From: Oscillospiraceae bacterium | GTDB lineage: Bacteria > Bacillota > Clostridia > Oscillospirales > Oscillospiraceae | Reading direction: 5' to 3' | DNA: 37,108 bases | NCBI GenBank assembly: GCA_015068155.1 | Contig: SVLC01000016.1 | Coordinates: forward strand, 1-37,108 | Shown here: positions 29,599 to 37,063 of the stretch, piece after piece | Position numbering within the stretch: the stretch's first letter is position 1 | Layout of the letters: every line of letters starts with the position of its first letter | Translations under genes and position numbers: made by a program | The notes under the pieces: model-generated | What the model was told of the DNA's origin: nothing | What the model saw: the letters and a program-made list of their open reading frames with translations, nothing else | The model's database searches: none

Positions 29599-30098
29599 AA
29601 AAAGAACACCACCCATAGGGTGGTGTTCTTTTTTGCCGCTGGAGATTCGAAAAATAAAATGCGGCGCGGACGAGCGCCGCCGGCGACGGCTCGACGGAGC
29701 CGAACAATGATTAAACGAAACTCCAGCGGGGTTCGGTACATGGAAGAACAGAGCGCCCATAGGGTGGTGTTCTTTTTTGCCGCTGGAGATTCGAAAAATA
29801 AAATGCGGCGCGGACGAGCGCCGCCGGCGACGGCTTGACGGAGCCGAACAATGATCAAACGAAACTCCAGCGGGGTTCGGTACATGGAAGAACAGAGCGC
29901 CCATAGGGTGGTGTTCTTTTTTGCCGCTGGAGATCCGAAAAATAAAATGCGGCGCGGACGAGCGCCGCCGGCGACGGCTCGACGGAGCCGAACAATGATT
30001 AAACGAAACTCCAGCGGGGTTCGGTACATGGAAGAACAGAGCACCCATAGGGTGGTGTTCTTTTTTGCCGCTGGAGATTCGAAAAATAAAATGCGGCG
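29599..30098. repeat. 144-bp tandem repeat array containing tRNA-Lys T-arm copies and terminator copies
   Basis: TGGTGTTCTTTTTTGCCGCT recurs at 29621, 29765, 29909 and 30053, exactly 144 bp apart. There are three full units and a partial fourth, nearly identical. Each unit holds the right arm of the tRNA terminator, an inverted tRNA-Lys T-arm (CCGCTGGAGATTCGAA), two GC hairpins (GCGGCGC/GCGCCGC and CGGCTC/GAGCCG), a decayed direct T-arm copy (CGAAACTCCAGCGGG) and a decayed left terminator arm. Because 144 is a multiple of three, long open frames arise on both strands; I see no support for coding. Confidence 0.93.
29604..29634 (+). terminator. Terminator of the tRNA operon
   Basis: GAACACCACCC and GGGTGGTGTTC form a perfect 11-bp stem with a 3-nt ATA loop, followed by TTTTTT. 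It begins 6 bp after tRNA-Lys. Degenerate copies recur in the array downstream. Confidence 0.9.
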
Positions 30099-30159
30099 GG
30101 TATATTTTCCGCAGATCCGGCCATCCTATTGCCAATGATCTTGGGAAGAAGGCTTGGAT

Positions 30160-30537
30160 GTGGGGAAGACGAAGAAATACATTGCCAGCTTTTTGTTTGT
30201 GGCAGCGCTGGCGGCCTGGCATTTGTTTTCCGGTGGCTTTACGGAAGCGCAGGGCAGGGAAAAATGGCGGCTGTTATGCGATGCTTTGGCCATTCCCGGC
30301 GTACTGTTGCTGTGCGCCGGGCTGTGGGTATTTTGCTGTCGGCAGGGGGCGCTGGATGGCCTGGGTTATGGCCTGCGGCGGCTGAGATTCGGCAAAAACA
30401 GACCGGAAAGCTTCAGCGATTATGCAGCCCGGAAACACGCCGGCCGCTGTGGAGGTTACGGCTGCTTTTTCATCGCCGGGGGCATCAGCACGGCGCTTTC
30501 TCTGCTGGCGATGGGGATCTATTACCGGTTATCATAA
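30160..30537 (+). CDS. DUF3899-like small membrane protein
   Basis: The 125-residue protein has a membrane helix at about 8-24 (IASFLFVAALAAWHLFSGGF), a second at about 42-62 (IPGVLLLCAGLWVFCC), a loop GALDGLGYGLRRLRFGK with a basic SDYAARKH segment, and a third helix near the C-terminus (FIAGGISTALSLLAMGIYY). The order PGVLLL ... GLDGLGYG is that of DUF3899 proteins of Firmicutes, which have no known function. The start is GTG at 30160, with AAGAAGG 7 nt upstream; a TTG at 30154 is too close to that site. It begins about 60 bp after the tRNA-derived array and ends at its own terminator. Confidence 0.7.
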   Translation: MGKTKKYIASFLFVAALAAWHLFSGGFTEAQGREKWRLLCDALAIPGVLLLCAGLWVFCCRQGALDGLGYGLRRLRFGKNRPESFSDYAARKHAGRCGGYGCFFIAGGISTALSLLAMGIYYRLS

Positions 30538-30565
30538 AAACGGATGCTGCATGCATCCGTTTTTG
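30537..30565 (+). terminator. Terminator of the DUF3899-like gene
   Basis: CGGATGC and GCATCCG form the stem core (extended by flanking A/T pairs) around TGCAT, followed by TTTTT. Confidence 0.85.
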
Positions 30566-30601
30566 GTTTATTTTCGGGAGAATTGTGGCATACTATGTAT
30601 C

Positions 30602-30623
30602 GGCAGGTAGGCGCCTACCTGCC
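30602..30623. promoter_or_regulatory. Perfect 22-bp palindrome upstream of the BofA-like gene
   Basis: GGCAGGTAGGC is followed immediately by its complement GCCTACCTGCC with no loop. A loopless perfect dyad suits a dimeric regulator better than an RNA hairpin. It lies 126 bp before the BofA-like start. No T-run follows. Confidence 0.4.
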
Positions 30624-30748
30624 ATTTCGCGTCTTTCCGGCGACACACTTGACAGAAAATGTAAACAAGACCATCGTCACGGTGTTGCGTTTCATTTACT
30701 GTCCATGGGTAGTATAACCGGAAAGGGCGGGTTTATGCGGAGGGAAGT

Positions 30749-31003
30749 ATGGAAAAATTTGCCGTTATTCTTGTGATCCTGGTGGCGCTTTGGATGTTGC
30801 TCCGGCTGCTGATGACGCCCATCAAATGGGGCTGGAAGCTGTTGATCCACGGGCTGGGAGGCGTAGGCTGCCTGTGGCTGCTGAATTTTCTGTCCTCATG
30901 GACGGGGATCTGTTTCCCGATCAACCCGGTAACGGCGCTGATCTCCGGCGGCCTGGGGGTGCCGGGAATCGCGCTGCTGGCCATGGTGCAGATGTTTTTA
31001 TAA
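30749..31003 (+). CDS. BofA-family protein (pro-sigma-K processing inhibitor type)
   Basis: The 84-residue protein is almost entirely hydrophobic: helix 1 at about 5-22, a short basic loop TPIKWGWKLL, helix 2 at about 32-48 and a C-terminal segment FPINPVTALISGGLGVPGIA, which is the hallmark of the BofA family. In Bacillus BofA inhibits the SpoIVFB protease during sporulation; many Clostridia carry a homologue whose role is less clear. GGAGGG lies 6 nt before the ATG. It stands alone and converges on mscS. Its presence hints at a sporulating ancestry. Confidence 0.85.
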   Translation: MEKFAVILVILVALWMLLRLLMTPIKWGWKLLIHGLGGVGCLWLLNFLSSWTGICFPINPVTALISGGLGVPGIALLAMVQMFL

Positions 31004-31006
31004 TAA

Positions 31007-31036
31007 AAAACCGGGATGCGCAGGCATCCCGGTATA
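31007..31036. terminator. Terminator shared by the BofA-like gene and mscS
   Basis: CCGGGATGC and GCATCCCGG form a perfect 9-bp stem (31010-31032). The minus-strand side has a good T-run (TTTTTTATT), so it is best for mscS; the plus side is weaker. Confidence 0.75.
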
Positions 31037-31043
31037 GGGTTCG

Positions 31044-31847
31044 TTACTTTTCGATATGAACGTTCAGGTGAGGATAGGTCATCTGGATGCCTTCCTGATC
31101 GAAGACCTTCTTGATGTTCAGGGTAACAGCCTTGTGAACATCCCAGTAGATCTCGGTGGGGCACCAAACGCGGATCACATACTCGATGGCGTGATCACCG
31201 TAAGCAGCCACATTGGTGAAGATGGGCTGGTCGGCCAGGATGCCCTCTACATTACCGGCCTTTTCCAGCGCGGCCATGACCTTTTCCACGGGGGCATCAT
31301 AGCTGGCGGATACGTTGATATCCACGCGGCGGGTGCCGGTGCAGGAGAAGTTGGTGATGTCGTTGGCCACCACGGTGCCGTTGGGGATCTGGACCAGCTT
31401 GTTGTCGGGGGTGATCAGCTTGGTGTAGGCAATGCCGATCTCCTGAACGGTGCCGCTTTCACCGGCGATCTCTACAAAGTCACCGGACTTGAAGGGGTGG
31501 GTCCACAGCAGGGTGAAGCCGCCGATCAGGTTGGTCAGGCAGTTCTGCAGAGCCAGGGAAATGGCCAGCGTGACCACGGAAGCCAAAGCCACGATGCCGG
31601 TGATATCAATACCCAGGCTGGAAGCGGCGGTCAGCAGCAGCAGGACATACAGAATAACATTGGTCAGGGACAGGATCAGGCTGTGAGCAGCCTTCTCCAG
31701 CTTGGACTTGGCAAGGGCCTTGCGGATGATGGCGCAGACGATGCGAATGACGATCATGCCGACCAGCAGGATCAGCACGAAGGGCAGCAGTCTGCCCAGG
31801 GCGGTGGCGCCCAGAGAGTTAAACCAGTTAATAATTCCGTCTAACAT
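31044..31847 (-). CDS. Small-conductance mechanosensitive channel MscS
   Basis: MscS opens under membrane tension to release solutes on osmotic downshock. The 267-residue protein has TM1 at about 18-38, TM2 at about 58-80 and the pore helix TM3 at about 82-115 (IVALASVVTLAISLALQNCLTNLIGG). The beta domain follows (PFKSGDFVEIAGESGTVQEIG, then TPDNKLVQIPNGTVV) and then the cytoplasmic cage to the end. Length and motifs are those of the compact MscS type. The conserved Gly/Ala packing of TM3 is only partly kept. Its ATG is preceded by GGAG. It is monocistronic. Confidence 0.95.
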   Translation of the reverse strand: MLDGIINWFNSLGATALGRLLPFVLILLVGMIVIRIVCAIIRKALAKSKLEKAAHSLILSLTNVILYVLLLLTAASSLGIDITGIVALASVVTLAISLALQNCLTNLIGGFTLLWTHPFKSGDFVEIAGESGTVQEIGIAYTKLITPDNKLVQIPNGTVVANDITNFSCTGTRRVDINVSASYDAPVEKVMAALEKAGNVEGILADQPIFTNVAAYGDHAIEYVIRVWCPTEIYWDVHKAVTLNIKKVFDQEGIQMTYPHLNVHIEK

Positions 31848-31940
31848 GGGGTTGTCTCCTTTTTATTTATAGTACAATAATAAAATATACCATGTTTTTT
31901 AGAATTAAAATGAACAAAATGTAAACTTTTACTATAAGAA

Positions 31941-31967
31941 ATGCCGCCGATGGACCATCGGCGGCAT
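31941..31967 (-). terminator. Terminator of the large repeat lipoprotein gene
   Basis: ATGCCGCCGATGG and CCATCGGCGGCAT form a 13-bp arm inverted repeat with a 1-nt centre. A T-rich stretch (TTCTTATAGT) follows on the minus strand. Confidence 0.75.
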
Positions 31968-31973
31968 AAATGT

Positions 31974-33578
31974 TTACGCATTGTCCTTGCCCAGTTCCAC
32001 GCCGGCGCTGTCGCTGGCGGAGATCCCCAACTGACCGTTGGCCAGGGTGTAGGCGTAGGCCTCAGCAAAGGTGGCCCAGGTGTCGGCCAGGTAGAGCATA
32101 CCGTTTTCCACGAAGTACACACCGGACCATTCCTGATGGATCAGCGACTCAATATCCATGGAGGATACCTGATGCTGCACATACTGCTCCAGGGACATGC
32201 CGTACTGGATCTTCAAAAGGGCATCCAGCTCCTGGGCGCTGGTGTCCCGGCCATACATATCCAGTAGATTCTGCCGGACCATTTGGGCGGCGAACTGACG
32301 GTAGGCATCCGCGTCCACATCTATGGATACCACTGCGTTGCCGGTGATGTCAAAGGTCACGGTGACGGTGGTGTTCAGGGTGGCGGTGATGCCGGTCAGA
32401 CCCAGCATGTCGCCGGGGAGGGCAGCGGTGCCGGTCCAAACGCCCTGCAGGGGAGCGCAGCGGTCGCTGTCAAAGCGGCCGGAGTTGTCCAGCGGTGTGC
32501 CGTTGGCGTTGTAGCAGGTCCGGGCGATGACGGAGCCGGATTCGCTGTAGATGGTTACGCTGTAGCTGCCATCGGCAAGATAGTCGGTGCGCTGAGACAG
32601 CCGGGTGAAGCTGTCGGCGCCGGAGGTGACCAGATTGTAGCGCTCTTCAAAATGAGGCTTGCTGTTCAGGGTGCAGCTTCGCTGGGTATAGATGCCGATG
32701 CTGTCATACTGATACTGGAATTCATAGGTCTGGACAGCCTTGCCCTTGGAATCATAGACCACCCGCTTGGTGGGATCGCCGTAGTTGTTGTAGGTGGTGT
32801 GTTCCTTGGTGCCGTCAGCCAGATAGTAGGTCTCATTGAGCAGACCGAAATGCTGGCTGCTGTAGGTTGCTTCGTAAGTAAACTTGTCGTCGGTGATATG
32901 CTTTTCGGAGAGAATATTGCCGTATTCATCGCATACCAGCTCGTAACGGACGGATTTGACCAGATTGCCGTTGCCGTTGTATTCCTTGGTGGTCAGCAAA
33001 TGGCCCCAGTTATCCCAGGTGGCTTCCTCGGTGAGCACGCCATCGGTGTAGCGTTTTTCGGAGAGAATGTCGCCGTAGTCGTTGTAGCTGTAGGCGTAGG
33101 TTTCGGTGTAGAGCAGGGTGCCGCCGGCATCATACTCCCGGGCCATGATGTAGTGGCCGAATTCATTGTACATCCACAGGAAGGTGGTGTTGCTGAATTC
33201 GCTGTGGAAGATCTCTGCGTTGCAGACGGTGCAGACCCCGTCCTCCAGACGGTGCTGACCCCGGTTGACCACTTCGCCGCATTCACAGGTCTGCCAGTGA
33301 TAGTCTTTATCCATGGTGTAGTCGATGAAAGCCGGACGGCAGGTGTGGCCGGAAGGGATGGAAGGACCGGGAGGATTGATAGGACCGGTGGTAGGTGTAG
33401 TGGGATCGGTAGGATCGGTGGGATCCGTGGGCTGCGTCGTAGTGGGCTGGGTGGATGTGGGGCCGGGGGGCGGCGTAGTGGGCTTGTTGCCGGTGGTGGT
33501 GGGATCCGTTTTGCCGCAGGCGGCCAAAAGCGTCATCACCAGCAGACAAACCAATAAAACACGAAACGTATATTTCAT
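31974..33578 (-). CDS. Large lipoprotein with Thr/Pro linker, Cys-His motif and YD-like repeats
   Basis: The start at 33578 is chosen for its AAGGAGG site (8 nt) and because it gives a clean lipoprotein signal, MKYTFRVLLVCLLVMTLLAAC, with Cys21 lipidated. Then comes a Thr/Pro/Asp-rich wall-spanning linker to about 75. A Cys-His patch follows (HTCRP, YHWQTCECGEVVNRGQH and VCTVCN), like the Cys-rich repeats of the transglutaminase-like protein in this window. About 250 residues of YD-like repeats (YSYNDYGDILSEKRY, YNGNGNLV) and a C-terminal domain with no recognised family complete the 534 residues. It resembles the smaller lipoprotein at 4286. Function unknown; surface location is a firm inference. 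Confidence 0.8.
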   Translation of the reverse strand: MKYTFRVLLVCLLVMTLLAACGKTDPTTTGNKPTTPPPGPTSTQPTTTQPTDPTDPTDPTTPTTGPINPPGPSIPSGHTCRPAFIDYTMDKDYHWQTCECGEVVNRGQHRLEDGVCTVCNAEIFHSEFSNTTFLWMYNEFGHYIMAREYDAGGTLLYTETYAYSYNDYGDILSEKRYTDGVLTEEATWDNWGHLLTTKEYNGNGNLVKSVRYELVCDEYGNILSEKHITDDKFTYEATYSSQHFGLLNETYYLADGTKEHTTYNNYGDPTKRVVYDSKGKAVQTYEFQYQYDSIGIYTQRSCTLNSKPHFEERYNLVTSGADSFTRLSQRTDYLADGSYSVTIYSESGSVIARTCYNANGTPLDNSGRFDSDRCAPLQGVWTGTAALPGDMLGLTGITATLNTTVTVTFDITGNAVVSIDVDADAYRQFAAQMVRQNLLDMYGRDTSAQELDALLKIQYGMSLEQYVQHQVSSMDIESLIHQEWSGVYFVENGMLYLADTWATFAEAYAYTLANGQLGISASDSAGVELGKDNA

Positions 33579-33610
33579 GGTATAGCCTCCTTGCAAGGTA
33601 TATTTTTGCC

Positions 33611-33639
33611 ATTATATCATATTTTTTTGCATCCGTCAA
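33611..33639 (-). promoter_or_regulatory. Promoter of the large repeat lipoprotein gene
   Basis: On the minus strand TTGACG (33639-33634), a 17-bp spacer and a perfect TATAAT (33616-33611), about 33 bp before the start codon. Confidence 0.8.
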
Positions 33640-33669
33640 TGAAACAAAAAAGGAATAAATGGGCAAAAA

Positions 33670-34230
33670 TTATTTCTTCAGCGCCTTACGCAGCATCGGC
33701 ACCGTGACCAGAGCAATACCGCCGCCGATGAGGGCGGTCAGCAGTTGAGGCCAGGCGAACATGGTGGGCAGTGCCTGCAGCATAGGGGGCGCCAGCAGCA
33801 CGACCTGGCCCAGCTTTTTGCCCAGCAGACTGTCGGAAGCCACACCGCAGATCAACTGCACTACCAGCAGATACAGCACCGCGAATTTAACACCGGCGGC
33901 AGACATCAGCGCCACCGGCTGCCGCCAAAGGGGCTTATGGCTTTTGCCGGCAATGAGCCGCAGCAGCGCCACAAAGCAGGCGTTGCCCAGCATGATGGGC
34001 AGCACGGTGATAAAATTGGGGGCGATGCCCAGCAGAAAGGCGAAGATAGGGGAAATCAGCGCCACGGTGATGCCGCAGCTCATGCCGCCCACCAGCACGG
34101 CGATGGCCAATATGGCGTTCACACAGGAACCGGTGACCAACTGGCCCAGGGGCTTGGTGATGGCCTGCAAGGCTACCAGCAGGGCCAGCATTACGGCCGT
34201 TTCGGTGATCCAACGGATTTTTTGTTTCAT
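33670..34230 (-). CDS. ECF transporter S component, substrate not assigned
   Basis: The 186-residue membrane protein (start at 34230, chosen for MKQKIRWITETAVML and a GAGG site 8 nt upstream; the frame continues upstream into the next gene) has about six helices. The N-terminal pattern TAVMLALLVALQAITKPLG, followed by NAILAIAVLVGGMSCGITVA and SPIFAFLLGIAPNF, is that of ECF substrate-binding subunits. It has neither the ThiT pocket motifs nor clear BioY or RibU ones. It would use the shared EcfAA'T module. No riboswitch is visible in its 40-nt leader, so the vitamin or cation substrate stays open. Confidence 0.8.
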   Translation of the reverse strand: MKQKIRWITETAVMLALLVALQAITKPLGQLVTGSCVNAILAIAVLVGGMSCGITVALISPIFAFLLGIAPNFITVLPIMLGNACFVALLRLIAGKSHKPLWRQPVALMSAAGVKFAVLYLLVVQLICGVASDSLLGKKLGQVVLLAPPMLQALPTMFAWPQLLTALIGGGIALVTVPMLRKALKK

Positions 34231-34260
34231 AAAAACACCTCGTTTTTTGTTCTGTATACA

Positions 34261-34289
34261 GTTATACTCCTGTTTTCTGAAAAAAGCAA
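34261..34289 (-). promoter_or_regulatory. Promoter of the ECF S-component gene
   Basis: On the minus strand TTGCTT (34289-34284), a 17-bp spacer and TATAAC (34266-34261). Confidence 0.55.
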
Positions 34290-34309
34290 TGGGTATCTTT
34301 TGACAAAAG

Positions 34310-34337
34310 GAAAAGCGGAGGATCGCGCCTCCGCTTT
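34310..34337 (-). terminator. Terminator of the YwaF-like gene
   Basis: AAGCGGAGG and CCTCCGCTT form a perfect stem with a 6-7 nt loop, followed on the minus strand by TTCCTTTTG. Confidence 0.75.
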
Positions 34338-34342
34338 GGATC

Positions 34343-35122
34343 TTATACAGCCAATTTGGCTTTTTTGGCTTTGCGCACCAGGCCGCACACACCGTAATAC
34401 AAAACGATGTACACAATAAACAGCGCCACCACCGACAGCGGATAAAACACCTTGTGGCCGCCCACCAGGTTGTAAAGAATGTCATAGGGTGTGCCGTCGC
34501 CGGCCATCAGGAACATATAGTTGTAATCCAGCAGTATATTGGCCGTATAGGCGGCCACACAGAAAAACAGCAGGATCCCGAAGGTGATGCCGATGTTCTT
34601 TCGCTTCAGGCTGGCCATGCCGCTGATGAGAATATACAGCGAGGCGAAGCCGGCGATGCTGTGGGTCACACCGGAAACCACATTGTCAAAGGACAGCACC
34701 GGATAGCAGCCGTAATTCTGACCGGCGCCGTAGGTGCCCAGCACTGCGCCTAAAATGCCGAAAATACATACAAAATCCAAAGAGGATTCCTTGATCCGGC
34801 CCTTGGTGAAAGCAGCTACGGGAAGGGCGATCAATTGAATGCTGCAAAGAAACAGGGGCAGATTGTACAGCCAGGACCAGGGATCCTCTGCCCGGAAGCA
34901 CAGCAGCACGATTTTGAACAGTTCAAAGCCGTCGATCAGCAAAGCGGCCCAAATCAATACCCGATTTTTTTGCCGGGGCAGCGCAAATCTGTTTTTGCGT
35001 CCCAAAATCACAGCCAGGGCTACCATTACCGCCATCAGCGAGGTGACAAATACCAAATGCTGCCAGGACAGAAAGCCTTCTGCCGGCCGCTGGTAACCGC
35101 CGAAACCAAAAAACTCCTTCAT
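34343..35122 (-). CDS. YwaF/TIGR02206-type integral membrane protein
   Basis: The 259-residue protein has about seven hydrophobic helices. Recognisable patches are the N-terminal W-H-L segment (LSWQHLVFVTSLM), an aromatic loop with YNLPLFLCSIQLI (matching the LPLHLC-type motif of the family), LGTYGAGQNYGCYPVL and the C-terminal NYMFLMAGDGTPYDIL. These fit the YwaF/TIGR02206 family, whose function is unknown. An in-frame ATG exists 51 nt upstream, but MKEFFGFGGYQR at 35122, with AAGG before it, is more natural. It is monocistronic, with its own terminator. Confidence 0.8.
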   Translation of the reverse strand: MKEFFGFGGYQRPAEGFLSWQHLVFVTSLMAVMVALAVILGRKNRFALPRQKNRVLIWAALLIDGFELFKIVLLCFRAEDPWSWLYNLPLFLCSIQLIALPVAAFTKGRIKESSLDFVCIFGILGAVLGTYGAGQNYGCYPVLSFDNVVSGVTHSIAGFASLYILISGMASLKRKNIGITFGILLFFCVAAYTANILLDYNYMFLMAGDGTPYDILYNLVGGHKVFYPLSVVALFIVYIVLYYGVCGLVRKAKKAKLAV

Positions 35123-35245
35123 AGATGTACCCACCTTCCAAAGACTCCCAAAGATCAAACAGTAATATAACACAGAAGGTGGGATTTGTATACTATAAAA
35201 ATTACAAAAAGTAAAAAATATTTTCGTATTTGTAATTTTTGATCA

Positions 35246-35275
35246 AAAAAGCAGCGGACCCTTGGGTCCGCCGCT
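35246..35275 (-). terminator. Terminator of the ZIP transporter gene
   Basis: AGCGGCGGACCC and GGGTCCGCTGCT form the stem (minus strand), followed by TTTTTTGATC, directly after the stop codon. Confidence 0.85.
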
Positions 35276-35280
35276 TGAGC

Positions 35281-36120
35281 TTATGCAAAAATCACGATCA
35301 ATCCCACCAAAATTCCAACAATGGTGGAAAATGCCGGCAGTTTGCTGTGGTACATCAAAATGGACTGGGGCAGAATTTCGCCGAACACCACATACAGCAT
35401 GGCGCCGCTGGCAAAACCCAGGCTCATAGCCAGGCCGATGGCGCCGATTTCTCCCAAAGCAAAGCCCAGCAGGGCGCCCAGCACCGTGGGAATGCCGGAG
35501 GCGGCGGTGATCAGAACGGCTTTCGCTTTTCCCATGCCGCCGCTGATCAGCGGAACGGATACGGCCATACCTTCGGGAATGTTGTGCAGACCGATCAGCA
35601 CCGCCAGCAGCAGCGCTGCGTTACCCAGCACCGCGTCGTTGCTGGCGTAGGATGCGCCGATGGTCATGCCCTCGGGCACATTGTGCAGAGCGATGGCGCA
35701 GGCCATGACCACACCGGCTACGAACAGACCCATTTTGTTGCCCTTTTCTGCCTGATGGTGCCGGAAGTGATCACTGTGGATCAGTTCGTCCAGATCGTCG
35801 GCGGTTTTGGGGTGATTTTCGTCGATATGGGCCACTTCGGGGTTGGTTTTTAGGTCGATGAGATAATTCAAAAGGTAAGTGACCGCCACGCCGACGGCCA
35901 CTGCGGCCACCACGATCCAAATGCCGACTTCGGTTTCCACGGCTTCGATGACCAGGTCGCAGCATACCACGCTGAGCATCACGCCGCCGGCGAAGCTCAG
36001 AAGCAGGCTGACCATCCGGTTGGAGTTTTTCTGCAGCAGCGCGCCGATCAAACCGCCGATGCCGGTGCCCACCACGCCGGCCAGGGTGGTGGCCAGCAAC
36101 AAGGTTCCAATAACGCCCAT
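35281..36120 (-). CDS. ZIP-family divalent metal transporter
   Basis: ZIP proteins move zinc, iron or related ions into the cytoplasm. The 279-residue protein has eight predicted helices with the paired metal sites HNVPEG (TM4) and HNIPEG (TM5), a His/Asp-rich loop (HSDHFRHHQAE) in between TM3 and TM4, and Gly-rich helices at the end. This is the GufA/ZupT-like type. The start at 36120 (MGVIGTLLLATTLAGV) has AGGAGAAGG upstream; the frame runs further up but without a suitable site. No Zur or Fur box was recognised. It is divergent from the HD-domain gene, with about 160 bp between. Confidence 0.93.
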   Translation of the reverse strand: MGVIGTLLLATTLAGVVGTGIGGLIGALLQKNSNRMVSLLLSFAGGVMLSVVCCDLVIEAVETEVGIWIVVAAVAVGVAVTYLLNYLIDLKTNPEVAHIDENHPKTADDLDELIHSDHFRHHQAEKGNKMGLFVAGVVMACAIALHNVPEGMTIGASYASNDAVLGNAALLLAVLIGLHNIPEGMAVSVPLISGGMGKAKAVLITAASGIPTVLGALLGFALGEIGAIGLAMSLGFASGAMLYVVFGEILPQSILMYHSKLPAFSTIVGILVGLIVIFA

Positions 36121-36160
36121 AATCCTTCTCCTGTTGTGTTTCAGAAAATTTCTAACAGGC

Positions 36161-36189
36161 ATCATAGCACAAACGGAGAAAAAATACAA
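36161..36189 (-). promoter_or_regulatory. ZIP gene promoter
   Basis: On the minus strand TTGTAT (36189-36184), a 17-bp spacer and TATGAT (36166-36161). Confidence 0.65.
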
Positions 36190-36232
36190 CGGTTTTTGCG
36201 GAATTTTGTCGATTTTTCAGCTTGGTTGGGAC

Positions 36233-36262
36233 TTTCCAAAAACGGGTGGTCTATGTTATACT
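36233..36262 (+). promoter_or_regulatory. Promoter of the HD-domain gene
   Basis: TATACT (36257-36262) is preceded by TGT, an extended -10; the -35 (TTTCCA, 36233-36238) is weak with an 18-bp spacer. Confidence 0.45.
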
Positions 36263-36283
36263 ATTTTGAAAGGAGGCGATACC

Positions 36284-36943
36284 ATGCTGACATATGAAGA
36301 GATCACCAAAAGCGAAGCCATTAAGACCTATATCATCCGGGCGGATGAGTCCCTGGGAGCCCTGGGCTTTACCGAACACAGTTTTGCCCATGTGATCCAT
36401 GTGGCCCAAACCGCCGGTTATATTTTGCAGACCATGGGATTCGATTCGCGCACCGTGGAATTGGCCAAAATCGCCGGATATCTGCACGATATCGGCAACC
36501 TGGTGAACCGGAAGGACCATTCGCAATCCGGCGCTGTGATGGCCTGGAGCATTCTCAACGATATGGGCTGTGATCCGGCGGAGGTTGCTACCATCGTCAC
36601 GGCCATCGGCAATCACGACGAGGGTACCGGTGTGCCGGTGAATGCGGTGGCAGCGGCAATGATTCTGGCGGACAAAGCCGATGTGCGCCGCAGCCGGGTG
36701 CGGAATCAGGATCCGGCCACCTTTGATATTCACGACCGGGTCAATTATTCCGTCACCAAGTCTACCTTGCAGATCGACGAGAATAAACGGTTCGTAACGC
36801 TGCAGCTATCCGTCGATACGGCCTTCGGTTCGGTTATGGATTATTTTGAGATATTCCTGCAGCGAATGATGCTGTGCCGCAAGGCGGCGGAAAAGCTGGG
36901 CCTGCAGTTTAAGCTGAACATCAACGGCCAGCAGCTGATCTGA
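36284..36943 (+). CDS. HD-domain metal-dependent phosphohydrolase
   Basis: HD-domain proteins bind divalent metals and hydrolyse phosphate esters such as nucleotides. The 219-residue protein has the metal ligands in order: His36 (FAHVIHVA), the HD pair His68-Asp69 (GYLHDIGN), a further HD-type helix with NHDEGTG, and Asp in ILADKADVRRS. About 80 residues with an alpha/beta appearance follow. No output domain is attached, so it is not a GGDEF/HD-GYP type. The start at 36284 follows AAAGGAGG by 7 nt; longer upstream frames run into the ZIP promoter and are rejected. Substrate unknown. Confidence 0.88.
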   Translation: MLTYEEITKSEAIKTYIIRADESLGALGFTEHSFAHVIHVAQTAGYILQTMGFDSRTVELAKIAGYLHDIGNLVNRKDHSQSGAVMAWSILNDMGCDPAEVATIVTAIGNHDEGTGVPVNAVAAAMILADKADVRRSRVRNQDPATFDIHDRVNYSVTKSTLQIDENKRFVTLQLSVDTAFGSVMDYFEIFLQRMMLCRKAAEKLGLQFKLNINGQQLI

Positions 36944-36954
36944 TGCAGAAAATG

Positions 36955-36988
36955 TTTAAGGGAGGCAAATGCCTCCCTTAAATATTTG
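36955..36988 (+). terminator. Terminator of the HD-domain gene
   Basis: TTTAAGGGAGGC and GCCTCCCTTAAA form a perfect 12-bp stem with an AAAT loop, followed by TATTTGTG. Confidence 0.85.
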
Positions 36989-37063
36989 TGTAAGGACTAT
37001 AAAAAAGATATTTTCGGCCGTTTTGCGTATGACTTCGAACTCTCACAAAATATCTTGAGCTTT

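Noticed and set aside
29599-30098. A CRISPR array.
   Set aside because: The repeats are 144 bp and contiguous, without variable spacers, and there are no cas genes nearby.
29529-30222. Long open frames of 170-210 codons on the minus strand, and shorter ones on the plus strand, across the tRNA-adjacent array.
   Set aside because: They arise because the repeat period, 144 bp, is a multiple of three. They lack ribosome sites, extend into tRNA-Lys, and the products are simple repeats of translated hairpin DNA.
35879-36943. A 354-codon version of the HD-domain gene.
   Set aside because: The extension is antisense to the ZIP gene. The ATG at 36284 has a strong AAAGGAGG site and a promoter just upstream.
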